In this document: positions 46,061 to 58,685 of the stretch, one piece after another
Numbering within the stretch: position 1 is the stretch's first letter
How the letters are laid out: every line of letters starts with the position of its first letter
Assembly (NCBI GenBank): GCA_015680685.1
Contig: MNCI01020651.1
Span: forward strand, 184,169-248,168
Source: Gnetum montanum
Taxonomy: Eukaryota; Streptophyta; Gnetopsida; Gnetales; Gnetaceae
Length of the DNA stretch: 64,000 nucleotides
Reading direction: 5' to 3'
Program-made: the position numbers and the translations under genes
The notes under the pieces: generated by a model
Told to the model about the DNA's origin: nothing
Seen by the model: the letters and a program-made list of their open reading frames with translations, nothing else
The model's database searches: none

Positions 46061-46879
46061 ATCAAGGATTTGAACATTTTCCACCATTTTCCCACAATGC
46101 TCATTTACATAGTCTTGTAGAGTTGGAGGACCAATGGTCATTGTGCTTCAATTTTTAAATTTGGAGTTTTTAAATCAAGAGTCTTCCTATTAAGGTAACA
46201 CCTTATTTTATTGTTAACGCTAATCTTGCTAGATCTTTAGAGGCTTGGTTGATGGTTCGCCAAACATTTCCTTTTTCAAATTATTAAAGTTAGTTTTTTA
46301 TTCTAAATTAAAACAAATTAGGTACCTAATAGCTTAGAAAAAATTTGAGTAGCTTCAATATGTGAAAGCCTAACCTCTTTGAGTAGCTACAACTAGCTTA
46401 TACCAACATGTCCCATGCTATGCCCAACTTGAAGCAACATTCATCATCAAGCTCAAGAACATCTTCCAACTCAAGAATTGTGCTAGAGTGGAACCCACAT
46501 TTCAAATTGAGAAAAAACCACCTCACTATTAGCCACCAAAATCATTAGGACTACCATCTTTTAAACTTGAATATAAAAAATAAGCACATTACCATCATTT
46601 TAAATGATAATAAATAATAAATAATTTCCAAATATTGAAAGGAGCTATGGTGTAAAAACTAACTTGTGGTCTTAGGGGATAGGTGTGATCAAACTTGGAA
46701 TTTCAAAAATATTTTAAAGTCAAAATATCATCTAATGCTTTTTCAATATACTTAAACTTAATATAACCATATTTAAAAAAAAATACTTGTAACATATTTA
46801 TTAAATTAAATGCTTTATTTCTAAACATTTGGTTATTCCTCAAACCTGGGACAAATGCAAGAGGCATAAACATAAAACA
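46061..46879. other. No recognisable gene
   Basis: AT-rich sequence with a few short ORFs and no recognised domain or repeat structure. Confidence 0.5.
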
Positions 46880-47822
46880 CTTATAACAATAGTTGATAAA
46901 ACCTATTCTGAACAAGCTACAATATTGTATCTACAATATCACATCTATGATATCGTATCCATGATATTGCAACCTTGCATACATCATTGTTGATGCAATG
47001 TAGTGGGTCTTGTTCATCCTTATAAATACCAACACTTGGTCATGTCGAATGAACAAACTTTCATTACAATTTTAGGGAAACTCTTGTAGTTTTTTTTCGT
47101 AGTTTACACTTAGCAATAGAGTGAATGCCCACAATGTGGTGTTGAACAATTGTATAGAATCTTTATTTGAGTGGATTGTACTTAGGAATAGTTCATGAAT
47201 GAAAGTAAAGATTGAGATTGTTAGCCACCATTGTAGCATTACAATTAGTTCTTAGTTCTTTAGTTTCTGCATAGTCATTTTCTTTACTTAGTTTAATTTT
47301 CATGCTTACTTTAGCTTAGTTCTTTACATTTTTAAGTACTTTATTTTTTCACATTCATTAGTAAGGCAAAATGAGTACAAGTAATTTTAAGCATGTAAGT
47401 GTAATCATTTAGTAATTTCAATACTATTATTGCTTGGTTCGCCTAGTAGCATAACACTTGTTAATCACAGTAATGATTACATGAGTCCAAGATGTGTATG
47501 ACAAGTTAGTAATGACTACTCATCACCATAAGATAGAATAGATATACGTTTTTGTTATTGCCTAGTTCTAGATTTTATTTTCATCTTTTATTATAGAAGC
47601 ATTTAGTAGTCAAATGAGCCCACAACATCAAGGTATCATATGCCTCACTTAGAGTTAAACCATACATTTGCACTTCACTAACTTGAAGTGGGAAGACAAT
47701 GATCATGAACCAATTACCAACTTCTAGCACACTCACATTGTCCCTTCACGAATTATGATTTTTCCGCATGTGAATGCTCATGACTTATATGGTAGAGTGT
47801 TAGAATACCCAATTTCTCATCA
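46880..47822 (+). repeat. Element E 5' LTR (D family)
   Basis: The left edge is uncertain. From about 46890 it follows the F LTR read on the - strand (TGATAAA, then CTACAATATTG). TATA box TATAAATA at 47021-47028. GAATGCCCACAATGT and TCTTTATTTGAG downstream are shared with F (and TTTATTTGAG with D). It ends TCTCATCA at 47822, directly followed by a primer-binding site, which marks it as a 5' LTR. Confidence 0.75.
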
Positions 47823-47823
47823 T

Positions 47824-47836
47824 TGGTGTTGTTGCC
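47824..47836 (+). other. Element E primer-binding site, decayed tRNA-Asp type
   Basis: TGGTGTTGTTGCC sits one base after the LTR end. It equals the common plant gypsy tRNA-Asp site TGGCGCCGTTGCC with three C-to-T changes. It differs from the site used by A, B, C and G. Confidence 0.7.
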
Positions 47837-48639
47837 AATGATGTGTTAATGTTTACTTAGTAGTTGATTTTATAGTGTTCATTGTATTAAGAATCACAAA
47901 GTTCATGTTTCATACATAAATCAATCTTTTTAACACACACATACACACAAAAGCATCAAAAATATAATATGGCTTCTAAACTTTAGGAAAAGTTACCACC
48001 TGCCAAAGAAGCTCATAATAGTCATGACAAGGAATATAATGAAGAAGATTAGAGTGCACCCATGCAAACCAAAATTTCATATGCTCATACAAATTCATAC
48101 TATCTTAATTTCACATTTATCTTCTAGTAGGACGAATAGCTAAGGTAAAGAGATTTGTAGGGTAATGTTTTTTTGCCTCTTGAACATTTGGCACCATCAA
48201 TGTTGTAAGAAACCTTAATAAGGTGGAACCTTGGCCATGCACAAGAAGGATACCATGTTACTAAACACATGACCAGGCCATATCAACCTATAGAAGCATA
48301 AGTAAGAAAGAATGTTGTCATGGAGACAAGACATGAGAACAACAAAGGAAAGAAAGTAGTTCACCATGTTCTCTTAGAAGAAATAAATGATGATACATTT
48401 CTAATGAAAAAAATCCACCAAACCCATTAATCCCATTCATAGATGCCTATCATTCTAGATGAACCTATTAAAATACAAATATAGTGGGCCCTTGCGGAAA
48501 CACCTAGAATAGATCCAAAATACTCCAAACATAGTAGGAGCCCAAGACCTAGAGCTTCCATAGAATGACAAGAAAATGAATCACGAAGCTAACACTATTC
48601 TTTAACTGCTTCCTCTTCCTCCTCACAACCCTTGGAATC

Positions 48640-49680
48640 TAATAAGAGGGAAAAAAGACCAAGAGGCTATGACAAGGAAAGACAAAGGGATCATGAGAGA
48701 CATGTACATCAAAGAAGGTATCCTAATGATGAAGAAGATAACTATGAACAAAGAAGAGATAGGATAAGGCATGAAAAAAGAGAATGACACTATGAGTAAT
48801 AGAGGGATCACAACTACAATAAAACCTACAAACATGAAGATCATGAAGAACCCCTACTAGCCACTCATAGTATAATTAATATACAAGAGAGATAATGTAT
48901 ATCCCTACTAGACACATAAGGGATAATCACATCAAGCAACTAGACATGAATAACATTGCCAAATTTGAAGGTGACTACATCCAAATCCAAAGCATCATCT
49001 TCAAGCATACCACAATGGCCATGCCTTTAAGAACATTGAAAATGATTGGCAGAAGTTAACTTTTTTTCCCAAAACACTCATTAAGAAAGTAGAAAGCTGG
49101 TACCAATCCTTAGAATCAAAATCCATCTGAACATAAAGTACCATGCTAGAACTTTTCAATGATTAATATGAAACCTATTTGAGAGTTTCCAATTTAAGGA
49201 AACAAATCCAAGAATGGAAATAAGGAATACATGAATCACTTGACATGGTAATAGAAAATATTTTCTCAAAGGAAACAAATAAGGCATATTATTAATGGGT
49301 TAAGGAACAAGACTAGAAAAACTCTTGGGGTATATGCTCAAGGAAGATTATCAGAAATGATAGCCCATTGAATTCAAAGAGTGATAGACAAAGTGGCTAA
49401 GGAAGAAAGGGAATTAAAGTAAAGAGAATTAGGAGAAGAGTACAACCAAGATCCCGCAATAAGGAAAATGCATGTTAGAATGTATGATAGACAAGAAGAA
49501 GAAACTTTGGAGGACATCATTTAAAAAAAGGCTACCCATCCAAAAATCAATAAATGACATTGTGATAAAGGTAGAAAAAATGTGAGACTTAGTGAATGAA
49601 AAATTCACTGCTGCACTGAAGATAGTGGAGGAAAAGATTGAACAAGGTCTAAACAAGAATAAAGAAAAGAAGAGATAATA
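48640..49680 (+). pseudogene. Element E: gag relic
   Basis: An Arg/Glu/Asp-rich segment (48640-48840, RPRGYDKERQRDH) precedes a decayed gag core: MNNIAKFEGDY, a KVESWYQSLESKS motif at about 49088-49126 (W-x-x-SL-P/S-like, as in gypsy gag) and TYLRVSNLRKQIQ. Charged, probably coiled-coil sequence follows (49380-49680). Stops are frequent. Confidence 0.7.
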
Positions 49681-50449
49681 GATGAGAAAATTACAAACAT
49701 AAAGAAAAAGTTGCTACAGCTAAGAAATCAATAGACTCGAGTTCAAAAGATGAAGAAGGATGTAAAGTATGATAATATGAACATCCTAAGGGATGTTGTC
49801 TTGTCATGATCCACTTGCAAGAGTGTGGGGCATGTTCACTTAACCTAATATTTGTCAAGAAGTAGATGCCAAAATGATTATCTTGCCCACAAGGTAATCT
49901 TAAACAACCATTTCAATTATCATTCTATCCAAGTAAAGCCTATCCTCAACCATAAGAACAATAATAGCAACAATGGCAGTAACCACAAGCATGGGGAATG
50001 TCATTGCCAAGGTAGAAATATTCATATAGGCAACCAGATCCATATGGATATTACATTCAATGTCTAATATCTTGGGGAAATGTTTTAGTTCACACATTCC
50101 CTCACTATTATCCACTTGAGTATCATAGACCCACTACATCAAGAATGGATCCTAATTCTTATTCTTGTGCACATCAACCAATAGCTAGTTCATCAATTCA
50201 ACCTCCTAATTCTCTACTACTAATATTGTCATTGGTTATGCAAGGAGAACTACCAACACAACCATAAAAAAGAATGAAACTATAACAGTAAATATGAAAA
50301 ATGATGTAATGATGAATGAACCTAAATCTAGGAAATGTTCATTTTTCAAAACAAGTCCAAAAAGGATTCAAAGGATGGGAATTTTGTTTATAGTAACCCC
50401 ATCCACACACACTCCTGAAGGGAATACCACGCTTTCATATTCTAAAAAT

Positions 50450-50900
50450 CCAAATTTGACCACTATCATGCTCACTCAAACTATCACACATTGGATCAAG
50501 GTAGAAGCGCTTGCCAAGAAGAGAATAGATCTTGTAAGTCCCTTAGTATATCTCCAAATAGTAGGTCATAAACCATGCAAAGCTCTACTAGATTCTAGGT
50601 CAGGAGTACACCTAATTTCACAAGATATGTACAAAGCCTAGAATCTTCCTGCACTAGAGAAAAACAACATCTGATTAAAGATTGCAAACCAGTTAATCAT
50701 TATTCCACTTGGACAAGTGAACCATCTTATAACCACCATAAGTAGCTAGTCTTATCTTGTTGATTTCTTAGTTATACATGTGAGGAAAAATAAGGGAGGG
50801 TTTTCTATAATCATGGGAATAGCATGGCTTAGCAATGTGGATGCTAAGTTAGAAATCAAAGACTTGTCCTTGAAAATCTCCAAGAAAGATGAAGCTTGAA
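50450..50900 (+). pseudogene. Element E: aspartic protease relic
   Basis: The frame 50294-50641 continues into KPCKALLDSRSGVHLISQDMY, the retropepsin catalytic loop. The usual LLDSGS reads LLDSRS, so the Gly after Asp-Ser is lost. Further on, RKNKGGFSIIMGIAWL (about 50787-50834) gives the second conserved motif. Stops separate the parts. Confidence 0.8.
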
Positions 50901-51229
50901 TCATATAGAGACACTGAGTTCTATGTATTACATACAATGATAGTGGGTGCAATTGTGTGTAGAAAATGTGGGCTATAAAAGAAGGAACCAATCCAACATG
51001 TAATTAATGTATAAGAGATATATGTGTGTGACAATGCATATATGTAATAGCCGTCAAACAAGAAGGTACCTAGTGGTTCATTACTGACAAAGAGACAAAG
51101 TCCAAAATGTACATGGAAGCATTTAATCAAATTATAAGTGGCTATGTTGAAGAGACTAATGAGTTAGAATAGTTAAGAAAGAATCACCCCTATGTGCAAT
51201 CACATCAAGAATAAGACATTGAATGGGGA

Positions 51230-51925
51230 CAAAGATCCCTAACAAGTATGAACTGGAGCCTTTAAAACTAAAAGACCTACCTAATGTACTAGAGTATGCT
51301 TTTCTAAGTAACAAAAAACTAGTAATTATTAATGCCAATCTTGATAAAAAATAGAAGAGAAGATCATTGGAAGTGGTCAATAAATGGCCAAAAATATTTG
51401 TATGGTCCTACAATGAGATAACAAGTATAGATCCACATATATGTTAACACTAAATTTATATAGATCTAGCCATCAAACCACATGACCAACCTTAAAGAAG
51501 GTTAAAAACTAAACTCAAAGAAGTGGTAAAATGAGAATTGGAGAAACTATTAAAAGTAGAATTCATCTATCCAATAGCAATTAGTGAATGGATCTATTCC
51601 TTGGTCATTTTCCCAAAGAAATATGGCAAGTGGAGGATCTACAGTGACTTCTAGTTGTTGAATTCAACAACATTCAAAGATCATTTTCTTTTACCATTTT
51701 TTTGATCAAGTCTTTGACACCATTAGAGGATACTAGTACTATAGTTTTCTCGATGGGTACAACAAGATTAATTAGATTTACATTACACTAGAAGATCAAA
51801 AGAAGACTATATTCACAAATTCATGGGGGATGTTTGTCTATAATCAAATGCCTTATGGCTTCTATAATGTTCTCCCTACCTTCTAAAGACTAGTACTGAG
51901 CATCTTCCAAAAATAGATTGCTAAT
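51230..51925 (+). pseudogene. Element E: reverse transcriptase relic, truncated
   Basis: This is parallel to 1-560 in element D. It gives LEYAFLSNKKLVI, then VEFIYPIAISEW, FPKKYGKWRIYSDF and TFKDHFLLPFF. A one-base shift and many stops follow. The domain ends abruptly at 51925, where the LTR of element F begins on the other strand. Confidence 0.8.
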
Positions 51926-52803
51926 TGATGAGCGATGGAAAAATCCAACACCCAACCATACAAGTTATAGGTGTTCACGCATGACTAAATCTTAATTTTT
52001 GGATGAGGTAATGTGATTATGCTAGTAATTGGTTTAAGTCTATGATCATTGTCTTCTCACATGAGTTAGTGAAATATATGGGTATGGTTTAACTCATAGT
52101 GAGGTATATGATATGTTGATGTTGCAGGGTCATTGTTAATCTTAGTGAATATGGTGAAATAAAAAGAGGTTCTAGGTCTAAGTCTAACTAAAATAGTAAA
52201 CAAATCTATTCTATCTTGAGGCAATAAATATCTAGTCCTAACCTTCCATACACACCATGGGCTTCATGTAAATACTACTAGGATTACCAAGTACTTTGCT
52301 ATTGGGCGAATCAAGCAATAGCACTACTAGATTACCAAGTAATTACACTTAAGTGCTCAAGATCAGTCATACTCATTCTACTTAACAACAATAATCATAA
52401 AGTGCATGGAATAGTAAACATTAACTAAGAAAATAGTAAACATTATTCTAAGAAAAACAATAAACTAGAAGAATGTTGTAATAATATGAAATAACTCGAT
52501 CTTTATTATTGGTCACACTTGTGCCCAAGTACAAGATGCTCAAATAAAGACTCTGTACACTACATCAAACTACATTGTGGGCATTCACACTTCTAAGTAC
52601 TTAGATCTAAAATCATGAAAACAAACTGAAAGAGTCTAGTTACTATGGAATGAAAACTATTTTAGATTTGTGTATCTAGGTGCTATATTTATAGGTTGGC
52701 ATGCATTATGTGATATCACATATATGACAACATAGCTAGTGCTACGATATTATATATTCAATATTGTAGTTCTTGAAAAACTTGACTTTATCATACCCCC
52801 ACA
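51926..52803 (-). repeat. Element F 3' LTR (D family)
   Basis: Read on the - strand it starts TGTGGGGGTATG at 52803 and ends CTCATCA at 51926. TATA box (TATAAATA, - strand) at 52685-52692. The sequence beyond 51926 is the RT of element E and not a primer-binding site, so this is the 3' LTR, inserted into E. The partner LTR of F was not found in the window. Confidence 0.8.
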
Positions 52804-52999
52804 ATTGACTAAAAAATCATCCTTGAGTTGAAATAAAATGAGGATAGACTTTTTTACAAAATTGGAAGGTAGATTTACATGGCTAACTTAACTATGTACA
52901 TGATAATTTATGCTACAATGGTGTTTTTACAAAAATGATGCAAGACATGACAAGATACTTTGACACAAAACAAAATTGGATGATGCTTGATATAGCCTA

Positions 53000-55610
53000 T
53001 GTAGTGCCTAGTGGTGGTGGCTCCTCCATCAATTACTTCACCTTGTCATCAAGCTTCTAAAATTTATATCTATTGAGTAACACTTGAAGCTTCTCCTCCT
53101 TCGTTCTTGGGTCATGTACAATGAATGCTTATTGTGCAATGTGTTATGGAGCTGGTACATCCTATGGACATGGTAGCTGTGAAAATATTTTATTAGCTTT
53201 GACATACCATGCCACAAACAGTCTTCTCTCTTCTTCAAATGCTCTATCCTTTCTCATAGATTATGGTAATTTGACAATCTTTTGGCTAGGTTCACTATTA
53301 CATATTTTTTCCCTTGGTATCTAGCCTTTACTACTTCTAATTCAACGTTTTCCACCTACCTAAAGTTTTTGTAAGGCATCTATCCAATTTGCAAACTCCT
53401 TTTCATACAAGGCATATGTGGCTAGTACTTGCTATTCAAGTTCATTTCTTGGCCTACTTGCTATTAACATGGCCAAGTTATCATAATAAAGGTTAGCTAA
53501 CCCCATGTACTCCTTTAGAGCCTCTATTTATAGGTATTTATTGTTGACTTTTGCTTGGTGGATGTGAGCATAACTGTTCAAGATGGGTTGCCAATCTAGG
53601 TTCTATGTTGAGATGGCACAAATTCAAGCCTTAGCCATCTAGATCTCCTTCTCATTGATTTGCTTATACATTCTCACTTGATCACAAAAGTGTTCCTTGA
53701 GCCTCTCATGCTTCTTAGCTTCATTTTGCCATGCACTAATCTCAATGGTTAACTTTTGTCTAATTGCATGTAACTCCTCTATTGAGATGGTTTAATTTTC
53801 TCTTGCTAAGTGGCTCATATCTTGGTTAACCTTCATTAGTTGCTCCTTCAACTAATGGATGATTTCTTCTAGGATATTTTTCTGGTTCTCAATGTTTGTT
53901 AATTTGGTGTTGTTTGCAGCGAGTTGTTTATTCTCTTCTTGTGCTACAATGAATGCCTTAGCATATGTGTATGCTTATGCTTATACTACTAAGGAATTTC
54001 ACATTGCTTTATCCCTCTTATTTTCTATTTGTTTGTTCTGCTCTAGTAGGTGATTAATTTGCTTTGTTTTGAATTATTCAAACTAGTTAGGTGTAATGAA
54101 TTAAATTGGATCTTCATGTTCATCCTTTAGGATCATGAGCTCTTTTTGTAATCTAAGGATTTTAGCTTCTATATGGTGCACCTTGGTCTCTACCATGACC
54201 ATCTTACCCATTATCATTATAAGTTTTGACTGCCCTACAGTGACATCACTTGGGATGTCAAAAATAGTAGTAATTACTTGTCTAGTCTGCAAAAGTTGAT
54301 GTAGTACATCCTCATGATCAACAAGATTCATTGAGGTTCTAGCTAGTATATGAGCATCTCTAGCTTTAGTTAGATCTATTGGTGGCACAATAGGTACATT
54401 AAAAGATTCCATGATGTGATCTATGCTCACTTCTGTAGCTCCTATTTCATCTTGGTGTTGCATAACCAAAATTGTGGCTCCTTCTCCTATTTCAAGCACC
54501 AGTTGGAATGATGTAGCATTTCCAAAACTCTGCTATGACCATTGAGCCTCTCATCTTAATTATAAATATATTTTTCCACTTTGAGGATCTATGGAAACTA
54601 TGGATTTAATGTCATTATCGATCACTTTGTAGAGGTTGGCCTCCTCCCATGTTCCCCAACTAATAGTTTCTACAATTTATTATAGATGACTCATTAATGT
54701 CCTATAGTCCTACAATAGCAATGCTAGGACATGTTAATGCTACTACTACCACTGACCACTGAGATTCACTTGTTATTGTTGCTTAGTCTATGTGGTTTTC
54801 CCAGCTTCTATTTCTTCCTCCACCTGATCTTTCTTTGGTGGTACTACCTTGATTATTTCAGCATATGAAGCATTCTGAGCTTTCCTTAGGACATCATTAG
54901 TGTACCCCAAGATTCTAGCACAGTTGCACAACTTCCTAATTAGGCAAGGAAATGGAAGTATGAGCTTCCCTACCTTCTTTTTTTTTGAGCTGCCTCTAAA
55001 TTTCCATAAAATAGAGTTGTGCAAGATTGGCATTATATTATTCCATAAGGATCGTACTTCCTTTGGCTGTATAGGTGGATATCCCAATGAATCTTTTGGA
55101 GGAACATAGGTGATATGTGCTAATTTAAAAATATATTCTTTCTTCCAGAGTTAGTTCATTGTACTCCTTATCTTCTTTGCCATATGCTCTCCTCAGCCAT
55201 AGTTTTCCAGTTTCTATATTTGATCTAGTGAACAAATGTGCTAACCTTGCCCCTTCATTGGGCACATTTAGAGCTTCTACTATTACCTTTGCTGAGTATT
55301 GTGGGAATATTTCAGCCATTTCATGGAACAAACTTTACAATGGTTGAAAATGATCTAAATCTTTCCATATGCCTAGCTAGGAAATGCAGTAACTTATCAT
55401 CCTTTAATGATACACCTTTAAAGGCATAATTGGTAGAAGAGCTTGAAAGTGCGAAAGATGTTCCATTTGCATGTAACACACATTTGGAAACTTTCCTTGA
55501 TGAGGAAAAAGTGGTACAATGCAATCAATCTAATTATTTTCGAGAATCTATGAATGGGATGATAATATACCAAGCCAAGGTCCTCATGACATTTTAGTTG
55601 AATCTTCAAC
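53000..55610 (-). pseudogene. Element F: coiled-coil-rich ORF between pol position and 3' LTR
   Basis: Reading the - strand from about 55600 to 53000, long open pieces follow one another with few stops: 55331-55125 (FHEMAEIFPQYSAKVIVEA, LAHLFTRSNIETGKLWLRRA), 55087-54788, 54499-54101 (a heptad-like HHIEAKILRLQKELMILKDE), 53830-53560 (EELHAIRQKLTIEI, then AWQNEAKKHERLKEH) and 53240-53020 (DPRTKEEKLQVLLNRYKF). It is Lys/Glu/Gln/Leu-rich and looks helical, with no membrane segment or signal peptide. Its place just upstream of the LTR is where Athila elements carry an env-like ORF. I do not recognise the protein itself. Confidence 0.6.
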
Positions 55611-57315
55611 TATTGTTGACAATGCACCTATATATGAAAGATTAGTGAAGTTACTTTTTAAAGTATTAAGAAAGAAAGCCACATATCTTTTGAATAAGAC
55701 TATATGATAAATTATTCTAGTGGATATAAAACTATCTTAGAATGTATCAAACAAGAGGATGGAGATATTGGTGTTATAGCTAATTCAAAAGATTGCGAAT
55801 TACCACTAGGGATGAAAGCAAGTGTAGGGACATCTTCAATGGTATTAAAAAATGTTTTGATAAAACAAGACAAGGGATCATTTTTTGAGATTAAATTCTA
55901 GACTATAATTTTAATAAGCTTTGCACAAAATAGGCACATTCATGATGCCACCAATATATTTGACAAATACCTATGAAAATTTAGGTTCTTGAAATGTCGT
56001 GGTTTCAAGATATGTGTGGAATGAAAGAATGGTATATCCCAAAAAATTATTTCTAGAGATTCTTGACAAGGATTATTTTTCATGCACAACAATGGTCATA
56101 AGGTTACTTGTGTTGGTGTATCAAGGCATTCAATTTGTTCATGATTTTGCACAAGCAAGATATGGTAAATGAAAATGTATGCACTACATTGTTAAAAATC
56201 TATGGAAAATAGGTGAATCTAGCCTCTACTATAGATAAATACAAGATGTACGAAAAATATTGTACCATGTACTATGATCATAGAATGATATGCAACTTAG
56301 GGATGCCAACAAGTAGCACCTCAATGTTAGTGATGTCAATAGATACCAAAGTAGGCTAGTTGTTCCTACTAAGCAAGCACTGCACATTATGATGAAACTT
56401 GAGGATTCTATTCATCATTTCGTACAACATGATTCCTAGCATGGTGTAACCCTTCAATTTTATGAGCTTTTTCTTGACAAAAAAGATCTCAAATCATCAT
56501 GGAAATGGTTATTTAAGCTACAAAAAAGATCTAGCTCATACATCCTGATTCAAGGTTGGATCAACTTTATTTTGTTGAGAAATCTTCAACGCAAATGTAA
56601 GGTTCATTTCTTTTATGATTATTTATCCTACAATTTCTATGTCTCTATCATCTATGCACTAGCATAAGCGTTAGCTCCAACTCTATTGTCATCATTATTA
56701 TTATTGACATCCAATGACATTGACAACATCAGTTATAGTAGTAGTAGCAACAACCACATGGTGAAAATCCAATACCAATAGCTTCATCATCATCAACAAA
56801 TTCAGAAGACCATTTTTATGCCTTAACTTCAACTATGGAAATTATGCCAGAAAGAGACAATGTTGTGTGTAGGGAAAGGTGTTGAAGAGAGCTTTGCATT
56901 CAAGGCAATGATGACTATTGTGAAGTTAGCGTAGTAGAGTGATGAGTAGGCACATGGTGTATGGATACTTTAGCTAGATGGATAGTGAAAGTAGCAAAGG
57001 TTGGACTCGTAAGTAATGGGATAGATCATGGCGATGATTTCTTGATGGTCTCCTATGAAAAGGCTACTCTTGTAAAAAGAACAAGGAGGGATCTCTGTTT
57101 GGAAATGAGAGAGAGAGCATGTGGTGCTATCCAACTCCATTTGACATGATGCCATATCGCACTATTGTTTCTTTTTTTTTTTGCTTTTTGTTATTACGTT
57201 TCATGAATTATTGGTAGTCATACTCAATATTTCCATTTTCCATCAACCTTGAAATGATTTATGGTGATTTTGGACATGTATGAGAGATGCTTTGTTTTCA
57301 ATATATATATATATT
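55611..57315 (+). other. Unassigned region with short + strand ORFs
   Basis: Broken + strand readings occur at 55560-55910 (GPHDILVESSTIVDNAPIY, then GYKTILECIKQEDGDIGVIA) and 56961-57149. They could be remnants of a polyprotein but show no motif I know. AT microsatellite at 57300-57314. Nothing else is recognised. Confidence 0.35.
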
Positions 57316-58685
57316 GATGAAATAGTTATCCTTGGAACACTATCAACTATAGCTTATATTTTTATAGTTGTAACTTCCCATGATAGTTACAACTATATTT
57401 CCATGATATTTGTTGCCAAAAAAGCACTTGGCAACCATAGCTTAAATCTCTAATAACTTCTTATGGAAGTTATAAGTTCTTAGGGTGGTTATGGCTTAAT
57501 CCCCTAGATATTTGTAATCCATCTCAACTCTTCATGATGATTGTAACTACCCTAAAGTCACTATAAAAGGGATTTAAGGATAGAATTTAGGCATGGGGAA
57601 AGAATTTGGAAGAAGCAACTTTGAAGAATATTAAAGATTACTTGTAAGATAGTGTGCTAAACACATCAATTCCGTTGATTTCTTTTTTTAATCTAGTGAG
57701 TTCATTTCTTCCTATTTGGTTCTAGTTACTTAGCTAATACTTTAGATAGTATCATGCTTGGAATTTAATTTTGAGATTTTTCTAGGTTTGAAATATAAGA
57801 GCTTATGTGGTAGAAAAGCATTGTGAACAAATTAATAGTAATGTCTTGAAGAAAATGCCTATTTGAGTTTAGGGAATCTAGAATATCTTTGATACTTTGA
57901 AATCACTGAAATAGCTTCTTTATTTTTAAAGTTTATTGCCTTCATATTAAAAGCTTGAAATTATCAATTTTTTCTAGAAGTTCTATTGTTTGCAATTCTT
58001 GATCAATTTTAACTAGCCAAATAGGAACTTGTACTTTGTCATTTACAAAGTGTTTTGGTAGTTAAATAAAGTGTCTTTTATGAAATTTCTTATTGAGCTT
58101 AGAAGGTTTAGATGATTCTTAATAGATTGAATTGGAATAGTTTTATTGCGAAGTGTTTCCTCATGTTAATTTATCTTGCTTAAATGTTTGAGATTCCACA
58201 CAAATCTACTTTATTTATTTTTTCTCTTTCTAAAACCCATTAAATCTTGCTCTATTTCTAGTTTTCATGTGGATTTTCTCTCTAGGAAAAATTAGGAGTA
58301 GATTGACAAAATTGTGCTTAAATTTTTTTGTGAAATTTTACTTGTTACAAGTAACGCACTATAGGGACCATATAGAATAAGTAACTTGACCAAAAATAAA
58401 CCTTCAAAAAGTCATAGTATTTGACAAAGTTAGTTGAATTTCTTTTATGATAACCAGTTACAGTTTCATGCACAACCCAACCATTTTAACAATTACAATA
58501 GCAAATACATACTCACATTTAGTTAGTTTCATAATGACTAAGTCTATTTAGAGGTATTTGGGCCTTGGTGTTTCCAAAGACTAGCAAGCATCTAAACCCT
58601 ATTTGAAGAACATCTTTGCATCCCATGACTCCCAAGGTCACGAGACTAGAGGCCCAATGTTGGCAGTTGCAAATGGTCACCAACA
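57316..58685 (+). repeat. G-family LTR, copy 1
   Basis: The left edge is approximate. It shares with 62400-63590 an inverted-repeat segment (GTTGTAACTTCC...AGTTACAACTAT), TATA box TATAAAAG at 57562-57569, TTGCGAAGTGTTT, ATTTGTTACAAGTA-like words and the terminal GGTCACCAACA. Sequence after 58685 keeps only a weak trace of a primer-binding site (TGGATGCT). Confidence 0.75.

Noticed and set aside
51926-52803. F LTR as the 3' LTR of element E
   Set aside because: It is in the opposite orientation to the E LTR and interrupts the RT of E, so it belongs to a separate insertion.
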